Shown here piece by piece: positions 1 to 8,228 of a DNA stretch of 64,000 nucleotides. The stretch spans positions 124,001-188,000 of the forward strand of contig JAUNLQ010000001.1 in assembly GCA_030532225.1 (NCBI GenBank), read 5' to 3'. Origin of the DNA: Bacillota bacterium (GTDB taxonomy: Bacteria; Bacillota; Clostridia; Tissierellales; Peptoniphilaceae). Each line of letters begins with the position of its first letter. Within the stretch, counting starts at the first letter, position 1. Below the pieces are notes generated by a model. The model saw only the letters and a list, made by a program, of their open reading frames with translations, was not told where the DNA came from and searched no databases. A program made the translations under genes and the position numbers.

Positions 1-141
1 TTCCATTAGCCTTTGCAAAATTGGTCCAGAGCGAGAAAATGCCAGTAGCATCACTATTAGGTGGGCTACTGACACTATGGTAATCCTCTTTCTTAATTCG
101 TCTAAATGGCCACTTATAGGCATATCTTTATCTGAATTCAA
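1..141 (-). CDS. tatC: Sec-independent translocase TatC, N-terminal part (cut by window edge)
   Basis: TatC is the membrane receptor of the twin-arginine pathway, which binds RR signal peptides and works with TatA to export folded, often cofactor-containing proteins. Only the first 47 codons lie in the window. Seen: the reading begins at a TTG preceded by AGGTG and continues through an internal ATG at 123 into PISGHLDELRKRI, the N-terminal cytoplasmic signature of TatC (family pattern xxHLxELRxRI), followed by the start of a hydrophobic first membrane helix. The gene lies 17 bases downstream of tatA on the same strand, the usual tatAC order. TTG at 141 is preferred because of its ribosome site; ATG at 123 is the alternative. 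The rest lies left of the window. Confidence 0.88.
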   Translation of the reverse strand, partial: MNSDKDMPISGHLDELRKRITIVSVAHLIVMLLAFSRSGPILQRLME

Positions 142-158
142 ATATCTTACACCTAGCC

Positions 159-392
159 TTATTTGTCCTTATTTTGAGCTTGGTCGATTTGTTCTCCAAG
201 ATGCCCATCTGTTTTTTCTTCTTTTGAAATTTCTCCTTGGTTTAAGCTGTCTTCTAGGTCTTTTTGGCCTTTTCTAAATTCTCTTACAGCTTCTCCCATG
301 CCCTTGGCTAATTCTGGTAACTTTTTAGGTCCAAATACTATTAAAACTATAGCTAGGACAATAAGTAATTCTCCAAATCCTATTTTTCCCAT
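159..392 (-). CDS. tatA: Sec-independent protein translocase TatA/E family
   Basis: Pore-forming component of the twin-arginine translocase; many copies gather around TatC to let folded proteins cross the cytoplasmic membrane. The 77-residue length is typical. Residues 1-22 form the single membrane helix (GFGELLIVLAIVLIVFGP), followed by the conserved FGPKKLPELAKGMGEAVREF hinge and amphipathic helix, then a charged, low-complexity tail rich in E, K, D and Q. A weak SD-like purine run (AGAAAGAGG) lies 7-8 bases ahead of the ATG. The gene is followed directly by tatC, so a minimal two-component TatAC system is likely, as in many Gram-positive bacteria. Confidence 0.95.
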   Translation of the reverse strand: MGKIGFGELLIVLAIVLIVFGPKKLPELAKGMGEAVREFRKGQKDLEDSLNQGEISKEEKTDGHLGEQIDQAQNKDK

Positions 393-502
393 TTATATAC
401 CTCTTTCTATTTTGATTTATTGGTTTTCTTTGATGGACTTAAAATATTCCTGCAGATTTTCTCCCTATAAACTACAAAATATATAAAAGTCTTTCTCTTC
501 TA

Positions 503-531
503 ATATTACAGTAGAGTCGGCTTCTTGTCCA
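503..531 (-). promoter_or_regulatory. Candidate promoter for tatAC
   Basis: Reading the minus strand, TGGACA (526-531) and TAATAT (503-508) are separated by 17 bases, an acceptable sigma-A arrangement about 110 bases ahead of tatA. A terminator-like hairpin separates this unit from the upstream molybdenum operon, so an own promoter is expected. This is motif matching only. Confidence 0.4.
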
Positions 532-630
532 GTCTAAAGAAAAAGTTCATTAAAACATCATTAAGTTTTTCTTACTATTATTTCTATGGACTTATCTTAG
601 TTTAAAATCCTGTGTTTGTCAATAAAAAAA

Positions 631-664
631 CAAAAAGCTAAGAAAACAAAAATATTTTCCTAGC
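631..664 (-). terminator. Rho-independent terminator after moaB
   Basis: On the minus strand AAGCTAGGAAAA pairs with TTTTCTTAGCTT around a short AT loop and is followed by a T run. It closes the molybdenum operon and separates it from tatA. Confidence 0.7.
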
Positions 665-673
665 TTGATTTTT

Positions 674-1189
674 TTATTTATTTTCCTTGGCACAGTCTGC
701 CTGGCCTCCCCTTAACATGTCCAAACCATGTTCAAGGGAATGGGCTATGGCCTGAAGATTTTCCTTTATGGCCTTTGGTGAGCCTGGAAAATTTATTATA
801 AGGCTAGAGCCTCTCAAGCCTGCTTGGGCCCTAGAAAGACAGGCTCTGTTAGTAATCTTGGCTGAGTAGGCCCTCATCATTTCTGCAAGGCCTGGAGCCA
901 GTCGGTCACAAACTTCTATGGTGGCCTCTGGAGTTATGTCCCTTGGAGAAAAGCCTGTTCCTCCAGTTGTTGCCACTAGGGCAAGGTCTCCAGACTCTGT
1001 CATGATTTTTAAAGCTTCAACGATTTGGTCCTTTTCATCTGGCACAATGGCCATATCCACAACTTCAAAGCCTAAATCTTCTAAAAGCTCTTTTAAAAGT
1101 GGTCCTCCTAGGTCTTCTCTTTGGCCAGCAAAGGACCTGTCAGATACTGTTAGGACTCCAGCCTTATAGCCGTTTTTTTCCTTGGTCAT
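674..1189 (-). CDS. moaB: MoaB/MogA-family molybdopterin adenylyltransferase
   Basis: MogA/MoaB proteins adenylate molybdopterin to prepare it for molybdenum insertion by MoeA. The protein has 171 residues, about the family length. It shows the MoCF-fold signatures TTGGTGFSPRDITPEAT (about residues 89-105) and, near the C-terminus, the substrate-binding loop NFPGSPKAIKENL. It starts at the ATG whose first base coincides with the end of the preceding MoeA-like gene (TAATG coupling), so it is the last gene of the molybdenum operon. MoaB and MogA are not separable by eye; the role is the same in either case. A terminator follows. Confidence 0.92.
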   Translation of the reverse strand: MTKEKNGYKAGVLTVSDRSFAGQREDLGGPLLKELLEDLGFEVVDMAIVPDEKDQIVEALKIMTESGDLALVATTGGTGFSPRDITPEATIEVCDRLAPGLAEMMRAYSAKITNRACLSRAQAGLRGSSLIINFPGSPKAIKENLQAIAHSLEHGLDMLRGGQADCAKENK

Positions 1190-2166
1190 TATAGTAGCCC
1201 TCCTTCTCCCATGGCAATAAAGTCTTCTTTCTTCAATTCAATTTTTGCAAATATCCTTGGCAGGGCAAAGTCAAAGGAAGTTACAGGAGAATGGATAGAT
1301 GCTCCTGGTACTCCAATTAAAATTGTTCCATCAAGGTCTCCAATTGTTAGCATGTTGCCAGGTTGAACTGGTAGGCCTTGGATAATCATTGTGGCTCCTG
1401 AATTTTTTATGGCTCTTGGTGTTAAATCATCTGGGTCAACGCTCATGCCTCCAGTGAAAATAACCAGGTCTGCCTGATTTTCTAAATAAAAGTCTAAGGC
1501 CTCTTGGATTTTTTCCAAATCATCTGGACACTTTCTTACGTCTATAATTTCTGAATCAAAGGCTGCCAACTTGTCCCTTAAAACTGGTTCAAACCTGTCC
1601 TTAATCCTACCGTAATAAACTTCGTCTCCAGTTATTATTATTCCAACCTTAAGCTTGTGGTAAGGGTGGACTTGGAAGAGGGGATAAATTTCCTTGGCTA
1701 AGGACTTAGCTTGTTCAACTTGGTCCCTAGAGGTCCAAAGGGGAACGATCCTAGCTCCACAAAGCTTGTCTCCCTTTTTCACCTGGCTAAAGTTTTTTAT
1801 TGTAGCCAAGGTGTAGTCTCCCAAGGAATTTATTTGGAATAGTCCTGGAGAATTTAAGGTAAAGAGTCCATCAGCTTCTGCCTTTAAAGTAATTTTTCCT
1901 TCAGCTACTCCACTACTAGTAACATTGGGTCCACATAAAAGGTCTTTAAGCTCTAAGATAGCATCTTCTTCGTGAACTTGGTCTGCTTCTAAGTCACCAA
2001 CATAAACATGGTCCTTGCCTAGGTCCTTTAGGGCTTCAATGTCCTCTTCTTTTATTATATGATTTCTCTTAAAGACAACTCCCTTAAAACCATTTTCCAA
2101 GATGCCAGTTATGTCGTGCAAGAGAGGCTGGCCTATTGCTTCTTCTGTTTTTATTTTCTTTATCAT
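1189..2166 (-). CDS. MoeA-like molybdopterin-binding protein
   Basis: This is a 325-residue protein whose C-terminal half is a MoCF/MoeA-type molybdopterin-binding domain (GIIITGDEVYYG at about 174-185 and IFTGGMSVDPDDLTP at about 236-250). The N-terminal half lacks the full MoeA domain arrangement; it begins IGQPLLHDITGI and resembles the MoeA-like proteins common in clostridial molybdenum clusters. It probably binds molybdopterin or Moco and may help metal insertion, storage or delivery to a specific enzyme. This is inferred from family and context. It is shorter than true MoeA (about 400 residues), which is encoded separately in this operon. It lies 10 bases after the MOSC gene and overlaps moaB by one base. 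Confidence 0.82.
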   Translation of the reverse strand: MIKKIKTEEAIGQPLLHDITGILENGFKGVVFKRNHIIKEEDIEALKDLGKDHVYVGDLEADQVHEEDAILELKDLLCGPNVTSSGVAEGKITLKAEADGLFTLNSPGLFQINSLGDYTLATIKNFSQVKKGDKLCGARIVPLWTSRDQVEQAKSLAKEIYPLFQVHPYHKLKVGIIITGDEVYYGRIKDRFEPVLRDKLAAFDSEIIDVRKCPDDLEKIQEALDFYLENQADLVIFTGGMSVDPDDLTPRAIKNSGATMIIQGLPVQPGNMLTIGDLDGTILIGVPGASIHSPVTSFDFALPRIFAKIELKKEDFIAMGEGGLL

Positions 2167-2176
2167 AGTCTGACTC

Positions 2177-2605
2177 CTAGCTTAAAATTTCTATTGGGTC
2201 TTCAGGATAGATCTTGCCTTCTTTTATAACGATGGCGAAAATTCCCTCCCTTGGCATTACACAGTCTCCAGTAAGTTTTCTAATTTCACAGCCTTGGTGG
2301 CATTCCTTGCCGATTTGGGTAACTTCCAGTTCAGTTTCTCCAACTTTAAGTCTGGTGCCAATAGGCAGTTCATAAAGGGTCAGGCCCTCAGTCATAATAT
2401 TTTCTGCAAAGTCTCCAGAGTCTAAATCTGGCATTTTGTCCTTCATCTTGTTCAAGGACTCTTGGCCTAAAAGACTAATTTGTCTGTGCCAGTTGCCAGC
2501 ATGGGCGTCCCCTATGATGCCATGGTCTTTTTTTATTTCCACAAAGGCAACCTTGTGCTTTCTTGTTCCCTTTTTTTCACTTATACAAACTGAAACTACT
2601 TTCAT
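2177..2605 (-). CDS. MOSC-domain protein
   Basis: MOSC domains are the C-terminal sulfurase domains of Moco sulfurases; small stand-alone versions occur next to Moco genes and are thought to bind sulfur or the cofactor through a conserved cysteine. Here [19 protein letters not shown] near the C-terminus carries the conserved Cys, and [10 protein letters not shown] is the typical MOSC core. A longer reading begins 12 bases upstream, but the GGGAGG ribosome site falls inside it, so the ATG at 2605 is chosen. That gives 142 residues and a 4-base ATGA overlap with moaC, which implies translational coupling. The exact biochemical role is unknown. Confidence 0.88.
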   Translation of the reverse strand: MKVVSVCISEKKGTRKHKVAFVEIKKDHGIIGDAHAGNWHRQISLLGQESLNKMKDKMPDLDSGDFAENIMTEGLTLYELPIGTRLKVGETELEVTQIGKECHQGCEIRKLTGDCVMPREGIFAIVIKEGKIYPEDPIEILS

Positions 2606-3087
2606 TTTTCCTCCCATTTATAATCAGCTGACTTACCGCCAGATTTTTCCAATAATTTTATATCTGTAATTACTATGTCCCTTTGGACAGCCTTGCACAT
2701 ATCATAAATTGTTAGGGCTGCTGTTGCCACTGCAGTTAAGGCTTCCATTTCCACTCCAGTTTCGCCAACCACCTTAGTTGTTGCAATAATTTCAATTTCA
2801 TAGTTTTCTTCATCTAGGACAAAGTCTATGTCTGCTCCAGTTATGGCAATTGGATGGCACATGGGTATAAGGTCAGAGGTTTTTTTGGCTGCCATTATGC
2901 CAGCAACTTGGCTAACAGCTAGAACATCTCCCTTTTTTATGCCCTGGTTAACAAGGAGCCTAAAGGTCTCTTCGTTTAATATAACCTTGGCAGCTGCCTT
3001 GGCTATTCTTGTGGTCTTGTCCTTGGCTGACACATCTACCATTTGTGCCCTGCCTCTTTCATTTAGGTGGGTAAGTTTTTTGTCCAT
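2602..3087 (-). CDS. moaC: Cyclic pyranopterin monophosphate synthase MoaC
   Basis: MoaC acts with MoaA in the first step of molybdenum cofactor synthesis, converting the MoaA product 3',8-cyclo-GTP into cyclic pyranopterin monophosphate. The 161-residue length matches the family. Visible signatures are the N-terminal [18 protein letters not shown]-like strand (here [18 protein letters not shown]), [14 protein letters not shown] (about 77-90) and [20 protein letters not shown] (about 113-132). It begins 1 base after moaA ends and overlaps the MOSC gene by 4 bases, as in a single translationally coupled operon. Confidence 0.96.
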   Translation of the reverse strand: MDKKLTHLNERGRAQMVDVSAKDKTTRIAKAAAKVILNEETFRLLVNQGIKKGDVLAVSQVAGIMAAKKTSDLIPMCHPIAITGADIDFVLDEENYEIEIIATTKVVGETGVEMEALTAVATAALTIYDMCKAVQRDIVITDIKLLEKSGGKSADYKWEEK

Positions 3088-3088
3088 G

Positions 3089-4030
3089 TTAACCTCCTAT
3101 GGTGTTCATAAATCTGTGACTATGGCTTGGTCCCTGATCCAAGTTGTGCTTTTCAGGCTTGTTAAAAATCCCCTTGGCCAATGCTTCTTCCAGGTCTTGG
3201 CCCTTAAGGCCCCTAAGATTAATTTCTGTATCTGAATGCAAACAAGGCTTTAGCTTGCCGTCAGCTGTAAGTCTAATTCTGTTACAGTCTTGGCAGAAAC
3301 AAGAGGATATTGGAGATATGAGGCCAATAGTCCCCTGGTAGCCTGGCAGCCTATAAGTTTGGGCCACTCCTTCTACTTGAAGCTTTTCAAGGCTTGGAAG
3401 CTTTTCTAAGACTAGCTTATTGGACACAAAGGCAGAGTCATCCCAGTCTAAAGTTTGGCCAATTTTCATTAGCTCTATAAAGCGAACTTGAATATCTTGG
3501 TCCTTGGTCAGGTCAACTAGGTCTTTAATTTCATGGTCGTTAAAGCCACCGATTAAAACAGAATTGATCTTAACTTTAAGGCCTAGGTCCAAGGCCAGGT
3601 CTATGGCTGCTAAAGTATCTTCTAGCCTGCCTCCCCTAGTTATTTTCCTAAACTTTTCAGGGTCCAAAGTGTCTAGGGAAAAGTTGACCCTAGAAAGGCC
3701 TGCCTCTTTCAAGGACCTGCCATAGCTGGTGAACAGGCCTCCATTAGTCGTTAAGGTAATTTCTTCTATGCCTGGAATGGCAGAAATGTTTCTACAAAAA
3801 TCTACAATTCCCTTTCTAACCAAGGGCTCTCCCCCAGTTAGCCTTATTTTTTTTATTCCAAATTTTGCAGCCTGCCTCACAATTTCCTCTACTTCTTCTA
3901 GGGTCATTATGTCATTGTGGCTGCACTTGTCTATGCCCTCCTGGGGCATGCAATAAAGACAGCGAAAGTTGCACCTGTCTGTTAGGGAAATTCTTAAATA
4001 AGAAATATCCCTATTATAAAAATCTCTCAT
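3089..4030 (-). CDS. moaA: GTP 3',8-cyclase MoaA (radical SAM)
   Basis: MoaA is the radical SAM enzyme that cyclises GTP at the start of Moco synthesis. The protein has 313 residues. The N-terminal radical SAM cluster CNFRCLYC (about 19-26) binds one 4Fe-4S centre, followed by the SAM-binding GGEP motif. A second C-terminal cysteine set, [20 protein letters not shown], binds the second 4Fe-4S cluster that holds GTP. The protein ends in Gly-Gly, the C-terminal double glycine needed for activity in characterised MoaA proteins. It sits between moeA and moaC. An anaerobic, iron-replete cytoplasm is implied. Confidence 0.97.
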   Translation of the reverse strand: MRDFYNRDISYLRISLTDRCNFRCLYCMPQEGIDKCSHNDIMTLEEVEEIVRQAAKFGIKKIRLTGGEPLVRKGIVDFCRNISAIPGIEEITLTTNGGLFTSYGRSLKEAGLSRVNFSLDTLDPEKFRKITRGGRLEDTLAAIDLALDLGLKVKINSVLIGGFNDHEIKDLVDLTKDQDIQVRFIELMKIGQTLDWDDSAFVSNKLVLEKLPSLEKLQVEGVAQTYRLPGYQGTIGLISPISSCFCQDCNRIRLTADGKLKPCLHSDTEINLRGLKGQDLEEALAKGIFNKPEKHNLDQGPSHSHRFMNTIGG

Positions 4031-4046
4031 TACTTATCACCATTTG

Positions 4047-5279
4047 CTAAAAAAGCTGGTCCACTAAGTAAACCTTAATCAAATCTCCAGCTTCCATATA
4101 GGCTGTTCCTGCAGGCACTTCTGCAAAAACCTGGCAGTCTACAAAAGAAGATAGAACTCCATTGCCTTGGCCAGATTTTTCTACAAAATAAACCTTGCCT
4201 CCAGCATATTCTAAGTTGCCTCTAAGAATTCTAATTCTTGGGCTTTTCTTTTTCATAGGCTCTTTCAAAATCGCCTGGAAAGATGGACAGTAAAGGTCCT
4301 TGTAGCCTAAAAGTTTTTTCAAATAAGGCAGACAAACTCTAAAAAGTCCTAAGATTGCAGAGGCTGGGTTGCCAGATAGGTTAAGAACAGTCTTGTCTTT
4401 AAGTCTAGAAGCTACTAAAGATCCACCAGGTTTCATGGCAGTTCTTGTAAACAAAATTTGGCCTCCTAGGATTTCAACAGCCCTTGAGCTGTAGTCGTAG
4501 TCTCCAACTGAAGCTCCTCCAGTTGTAACAACAAGGTCACATTCATCTACAGCCCTTTGGGTCAAGGCTACAATTTGGTCAAAGTCATCTGGAACTAGGC
4601 CATAGGATTTTACATCAAAGCCCATAGTCTTAAAAATAGACACAAAGGTAAGATGGTTAGAGTCATAAATTTGGCCAGGTTCAAGGTCTTGGCCTACTTC
4701 CTTAAGTTCACTACCAGACAAGAAAAATCCTAGTTTTGGTTTTTTGTAAACAGAAATTTTTTCTATGCCTTGGCTGGCTAGGACTCCCAAGGAAGGACTG
4801 TCTAGGCGGCTGCCCTTTTCCAAAAGTAGTTGGCCTTTTTTCATAGACTCACCCTTTGTAACCACATTAGAATTTGCAGTCACTTCTTCCTTTATAAAAA
4901 CTTCCCTTTCAGTAAAGTCTGTAGCTTCAAACTTTATGATGCAATTAGCTCCTTGAGGTAGGGCAGACCCTGTTAGGATCTTTGCAGCTTGAAAATCTCC
5001 AAGGGCTTTTTTAGGAAAGGCTCCAGCTGGAATCTCTTCAATTATTTCAAAGGCTATAGGCTGGTCCTTGCTGGCTCCCTTGGTGTTTTCTGCCTTTAAG
5101 GCATAACCGTCATAGGGAGACTTATCAAAGGAAGGCACATCAATTCTAGCAACAACATCTTCTGCCAATATTCTGCCTAAGCCTTGCTTAATATGAATTT
5201 CTTCTAAGTCATAGGTCCAAGGAAAATCTAAGAGGATTTGGCTTCCTTGGTCTGGACTAAGTTGGTCTTGGTAGGTCAT
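4047..5279 (-). CDS. moeA: Molybdopterin molybdenumtransferase MoeA
   Basis: MoeA inserts molybdenum into adenylated molybdopterin to give Moco. The 410-residue length matches canonical MoeA. Seen: the N-terminal block with DVPSFDKSPYDGYAL (about 46-60), the TGSALPQGANCIIKFE segment, and the MoCF domain motif VVTTGGASVGDYDY (about 250-263), followed by MKPGGSLVAS and NLSGNPASA. The order is domain III/II/I/IV as in the family. It follows modC by 15 bases, so molybdate uptake and insertion are co-expressed. A shorter MoeA-like protein is encoded downstream in the same operon. Confidence 0.95.
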   Translation of the reverse strand: MTYQDQLSPDQGSQILLDFPWTYDLEEIHIKQGLGRILAEDVVARIDVPSFDKSPYDGYALKAENTKGASKDQPIAFEIIEEIPAGAFPKKALGDFQAAKILTGSALPQGANCIIKFEATDFTEREVFIKEEVTANSNVVTKGESMKKGQLLLEKGSRLDSPSLGVLASQGIEKISVYKKPKLGFFLSGSELKEVGQDLEPGQIYDSNHLTFVSIFKTMGFDVKSYGLVPDDFDQIVALTQRAVDECDLVVTTGGASVGDYDYSSRAVEILGGQILFTRTAMKPGGSLVASRLKDKTVLNLSGNPASAILGLFRVCLPYLKKLLGYKDLYCPSFQAILKEPMKKKSPRIRILRGNLEYAGGKVYFVEKSGQGNGVLSSFVDCQVFAEVPAGTAYMEAGDLIKVYLVDQLF

Positions 5280-5294
5280 AATTTTCTCCTTGCT

Positions 5295-6344
5295 TTAAGA
5301 ATCTAATAAAATTATCTTATCTCTATCTAGGCTAAGATATAAGTCCTTATTTTTCTTTAAATCTGCCCATTGGTCCTTGGCTAGGGAAAGTCTAATTTTC
5401 CCAAACTTGCCCTGGTTTTTTGGACTGGCAACAATAAGAACTGTTTCAAATACATCGTCTATTTCTATATAATCTTGAATTTTGAAAGAATTTTCTCCTG
5501 GTTGAAGTTCAACCTTTACATGGTGGGACCTAATGCCAATAATATCTTGGTCTGCCAGGTTCCTTAGCTTAAGATTTATGCCCCAATCTAAGGCTTGGGC
5601 TGTGTTCTCATTAATTTTTTCTATCCTAGAATAATTTTTGCAGCCAGAAATTAAGGCAGCTGCCAGGGTCTTAGGCTGGTCAAAAAGATCTGTAGTCTTC
5701 ATCTTCTCTTCAGACTTGCCGTTTTTTATAACAGAAATGCTGTCGCACATTCTATAAACTTCGTCCCTAGAATGGGAAACCAAAATAGCAGGTAGCTGGT
5801 GCTTTCTAATTATATCCTTTAAAGAAATTTCTATCCTCCACCTTAAAAATTCATCTAAGGCAGAAAAAGGTTCGTCTAAAAGCAAAATCTCAGGCTGGTT
5901 AACTAAAATCCTAGCCAAGGCAGCCCTTTGGCGTTGGCCACCTGACACTTCATAGGGATAGTGGTCTCCATGGTCTGCCAGTTCCAAGTCCTTTAAAATA
6001 TTGTTGGCAATTTCATTTCTCTCAGCCTTTGTAAGCTTGTCCCTGATGCCAACTAGGACATTTTCTTTTAGGGTCATATTAGGAAAAAGAGCATAGTCTT
6101 GGAAAAGATAGCCTACCCTTCTGTCTTGGGGCCTTAGGTTAATCTTCTTTGCAGAATCAAAAAGCACCCTGTCATTTAAAACAATTCGACCAGAGTCAGG
6201 CTTTTCAATGCCAGCTATACACTTTAAGGTCAAAGACTTGCCTGAGCCAGAAGCTCCTAAAAGGCCTAGGATTTCATTGTCAGACTTAAAGTCCACATCT
6301 AGCTTAAAGGTCCCATAGTCCTTGGTGATTTTCACTTCAATCAT
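5295..6344 (-). CDS. modC: Molybdate ABC transporter ATP-binding protein ModC
   Basis: ATPase subunit of the molybdate importer. Residues 1-230 carry the ABC core: Walker A GASGSGKSLTLKC (about 31-43), Q-loop FQDYALFPNMT, signature SGGQRQRAALARIL (about 134-147), Walker B LLLDEPFSALDE and the His-switch VSHSRDE. The C-terminal 100 residues form a TOBE-like regulatory domain, as is usual in ModC. It overlaps modB by four bases (ATGA). The partners are the permease ModB and lipoprotein ModA. Tungstate cannot be excluded as a substrate from sequence alone. Confidence 0.95.
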   Translation of the reverse strand: MIEVKITKDYGTFKLDVDFKSDNEILGLLGASGSGKSLTLKCIAGIEKPDSGRIVLNDRVLFDSAKKINLRPQDRRVGYLFQDYALFPNMTLKENVLVGIRDKLTKAERNEIANNILKDLELADHGDHYPYEVSGGQRQRAALARILVNQPEILLLDEPFSALDEFLRWRIEISLKDIIRKHQLPAILVSHSRDEVYRMCDSISVIKNGKSEEKMKTTDLFDQPKTLAAALISGCKNYSRIEKINENTAQALDWGINLKLRNLADQDIIGIRSHHVKVELQPGENSFKIQDYIEIDDVFETVLIVASPKNQGKFGKIRLSLAKDQWADLKKNKDLYLSLDRDKIILLDS

Positions 6345-7033
6345 AGAAAGTCACCTGCCTTTTCAACTTTCAGCTTAGTCTGTTCCCTGTTTTCTAAAAT
6401 ATTAATACAAAGGAGAACCAAAAGGGAAATTAGCACATTAATCATAACCCAGCTATAGGCCTCAAAGTCCTTGCCTGTTCTCCAAAGCTGATAAACTGTA
6501 GTGGAAATAGTTGCAGTCTTGCCAGGAGTGTAGCCAGCCACCATAGAAGTAGCTCCATACTCTCCCAAGGCCCTAGCAAAGGCCAAGACTAAGCCTGCTA
6601 AGATTCCAGACTTAGAATTAGGAAGATATAATCTCCAAAAAATCCACTTATTAGACTTGCCTAAGGTTTGGGCAGCATATTTTAAGTCCTCATCAAAGGC
6701 CTCAAAGGCACCCCTGGCAGTCCTATACATAAGGGGAAAGGTTACAATAACAGTGGCGAAAATTGCAGAATACCACTTCATAACCACAGAAGTTCCACTT
6801 AGACTTTGGATCAAAGATCCTAGACCAGAATTAGGCCCTAGGCTTTTTAAAATAAAAAATCCAATAACCGTTGGGGGCAAAACTAAGGGCAGGGTCAAAA
6901 AAACATCAAGGACCCCCTTAAGGGTCCTAGGTAGTCTCTTAATTTCATAGGCACAAAAAATACCTAAGAAAAAAGTTATAATTGATGAAATTATAGCAAT
7001 TCTCAAGGAATTGTATAGGGGAAAAAAGTCCAT
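6341..7033 (-). CDS. modB: Molybdate ABC transporter permease ModB
   Basis: Membrane-spanning subunit of the molybdate importer. The 230-residue length and about five membrane helices fit ModB. The cytoplasmic EAA loop that couples to ModC is visible as AAQTLGKSNKWIFWRLYLPNSKSGI (shown here only by position, about residues 140-164), followed by ARALGEYGATSMVAGYTPGKT. An SD (GAGGAG) precedes the ATG. It lies 20 bases after modA and overlaps modC by 4. Confidence 0.95.
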   Translation of the reverse strand: MDFFPLYNSLRIAIISSIITFFLGIFCAYEIKRLPRTLKGVLDVFLTLPLVLPPTVIGFFILKSLGPNSGLGSLIQSLSGTSVVMKWYSAIFATVIVTFPLMYRTARGAFEAFDEDLKYAAQTLGKSNKWIFWRLYLPNSKSGILAGLVLAFARALGEYGATSMVAGYTPGKTATISTTVYQLWRTGKDFEAYSWVMINVLISLLVLLCINILENREQTKLKVEKAGDFL

Positions 7034-7053
7034 TAAAGCTCCTCTAATAATTT

Positions 7054-7875
7054 CTATTTAGCAGGGCTAAAGCCAACACCTTCAAAGATTTCTGTAGCTT
7101 CAGGTCCTTGTAGGTAGTCTAAAAACTTACCAGCTTCTTCAGCCACTTCACTATTGGCAACAAGGGCTGCAGGATAAACTACAGGAGTTTCTAAATGGCT
7201 ACCATCTTCTTCATAAACTACTTCAAGGCCAGCAGAATAAGCATCAGTCTTATAAATAAGTCCACAGTCTACAACAGCTTCAGCAACCCAGGTAGTAACT
7301 TCCTTAACATTAGAACCGTAAGTTACCTTGTCTTGGATTTGGTCCCAAATTCCTAAGTTAGTAAGAATTTCTTCAGAATATTGGCCAACAGGAACGTCAG
7401 AGTTTCCTAGGGCTATAGCCTCAACAAGATCAGTGTTTAAGTCTTCAAAAGAGCTAATGCCTTTTGTAGAACCCTTTGGCACTACTAAACAAACCTTGTT
7501 TTCTAAAAGGTCAATTCTAGAAGCAGAGTCAATTGTCTTATCTCCAAGATCAGCGTTCACTTCAGGGTCAAGGGCGTTCATTTGTTTTTGGGCAGCTGAA
7601 ATAAAGATATCAGCTTTTCCACCTTCTTCAATTTGAGTCTTTAAAGTACCTGAAGAATCAAAAGTATATATAATGTTTACATTGGGATTTTCTTTTTCAT
7701 AAAGTGCCTTAATCTCTTCCATTGATTCAGTTAAAGATGCAGCAGCAAATACAATAATATCCATTTTTTCACCATCCTTTTCTCCACTTGCTTTTTCACT
7801 ATCATTTTTACCTTGACAGCCAACTAGGCCAAAAAGTAAAAGACAAGACAAAGCTAACAATAATTTTCTTTTCAT
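7054..7875 (-). CDS. modA: Molybdate-binding lipoprotein ModA
   Basis: Extracellular solute-binding lipoprotein that captures molybdate (or tungstate) for ModBC. The start is placed at 7875, where GGAGG precedes MKRKLLLALSCLLLFGLVGC, a signal peptide ending in the lipobox LVGC; a longer reading to 7911 would put a poly-A-encoded leader before the signal peptide and is rejected. The mature protein has the ModA fold signatures FAAASLTESMEEI (binding-site serines) and GNSDVPVGQYSEEIL, and a conserved C-terminal FLDYLQGPEATEIF. It is the first gene of the operon, directly downstream of the Moco-type riboswitch. Confidence 0.95.
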   Translation of the reverse strand: MKRKLLLALSCLLLFGLVGCQGKNDSEKASGEKDGEKMDIIVFAAASLTESMEEIKALYEKENPNVNIIYTFDSSGTLKTQIEEGGKADIFISAAQKQMNALDPEVNADLGDKTIDSASRIDLLENKVCLVVPKGSTKGISSFEDLNTDLVEAIALGNSDVPVGQYSEEILTNLGIWDQIQDKVTYGSNVKEVTTWVAEAVVDCGLIYKTDAYSAGLEVVYEEDGSHLETPVVYPAALVANSEVAEEAGKFLDYLQGPEATEIFEGVGFSPAK

Positions 7876-7924
7876 AATTTCCTCCAAAAAAAAAGTTGTT
7901 TTGGACAACAAAACAACAAAAAAA

Positions 7925-8041
7925 GTTATATGTCGTCCTTTTCAAATACGGAAGGCCAGCAGATTTCTCAACTGACCCGAAACTCCAAAGAGTTTGGCAA
8001 AGACTTCATAGTTCCCCTTAGAAGATCTTGCTCGGATTCAT
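7925..8041 (-). promoter_or_regulatory. Moco-type (molybdenum/tungsten cofactor) riboswitch
   Basis: Between the promoter and modA, the minus-strand leader holds the element GGGTCAGTTGA and, near its 3' end, GCCTTCCGTATTTGAAAAGG then ACGACAT. These closely resemble the conserved GGGUCA and GCCUCCCGUAUCUGGAAAGG blocks that I recall from the Moco RNA ahead of E. coli moaA. A multi-stem fold is visible: ATCCGA pairs with TCGGGT (with wobble), enclosing AAACTC-TTTG-GAGTTT. The distance between the two conserved blocks is shorter than in E. coli, which may indicate a Tuco-like variant lacking a stem. In the family, ligand binding lowers expression of molybdate transport and cofactor genes. Confidence 0.78.
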
Positions 8042-8053
8042 ATTTACTAGTAG

Positions 8054-8082
8054 ATTTTACCATAAGATTTTGTTAGAGGCAA
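8054..8082 (-). promoter_or_regulatory. Promoter of the molybdenum operon
   Basis: On the minus strand TTGCCT (8077-8082) and TAAAAT (8054-8059) are spaced by 17 bases. Transcription would start about 8047, just ahead of the riboswitch. No other convincing promoter is seen up to moaB. Confidence 0.65.
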
Positions 8083-8117
8083 ATTGTCATAGGAAAATCA
8101 GGCTATCAAATTTTATT

Positions 8118-8180
8118 TATTAGTCTTTTAGGCAAGATGGACTTCTTCTTTATTTGTAAATCGCTGTCGCCGTTTGCTGA
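8118..8180. repeat. Dispersed repeat, right-end copy
   Basis: TTAGTCTTTTAGGCAAGATGG followed by a TTTGTAAATCGC-type stretch is repeated, with drift, at 8515-8570 and again at about 47930-47990. This copy has only the right-hand part of the longer element described next. No protein can be read through it. Confidence 0.6.
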
Positions 8181-8228
8181 TTTAATTATAATTAAATAAT
8201 ATATTTTTATTTTAAGCGACTTCGGTTT

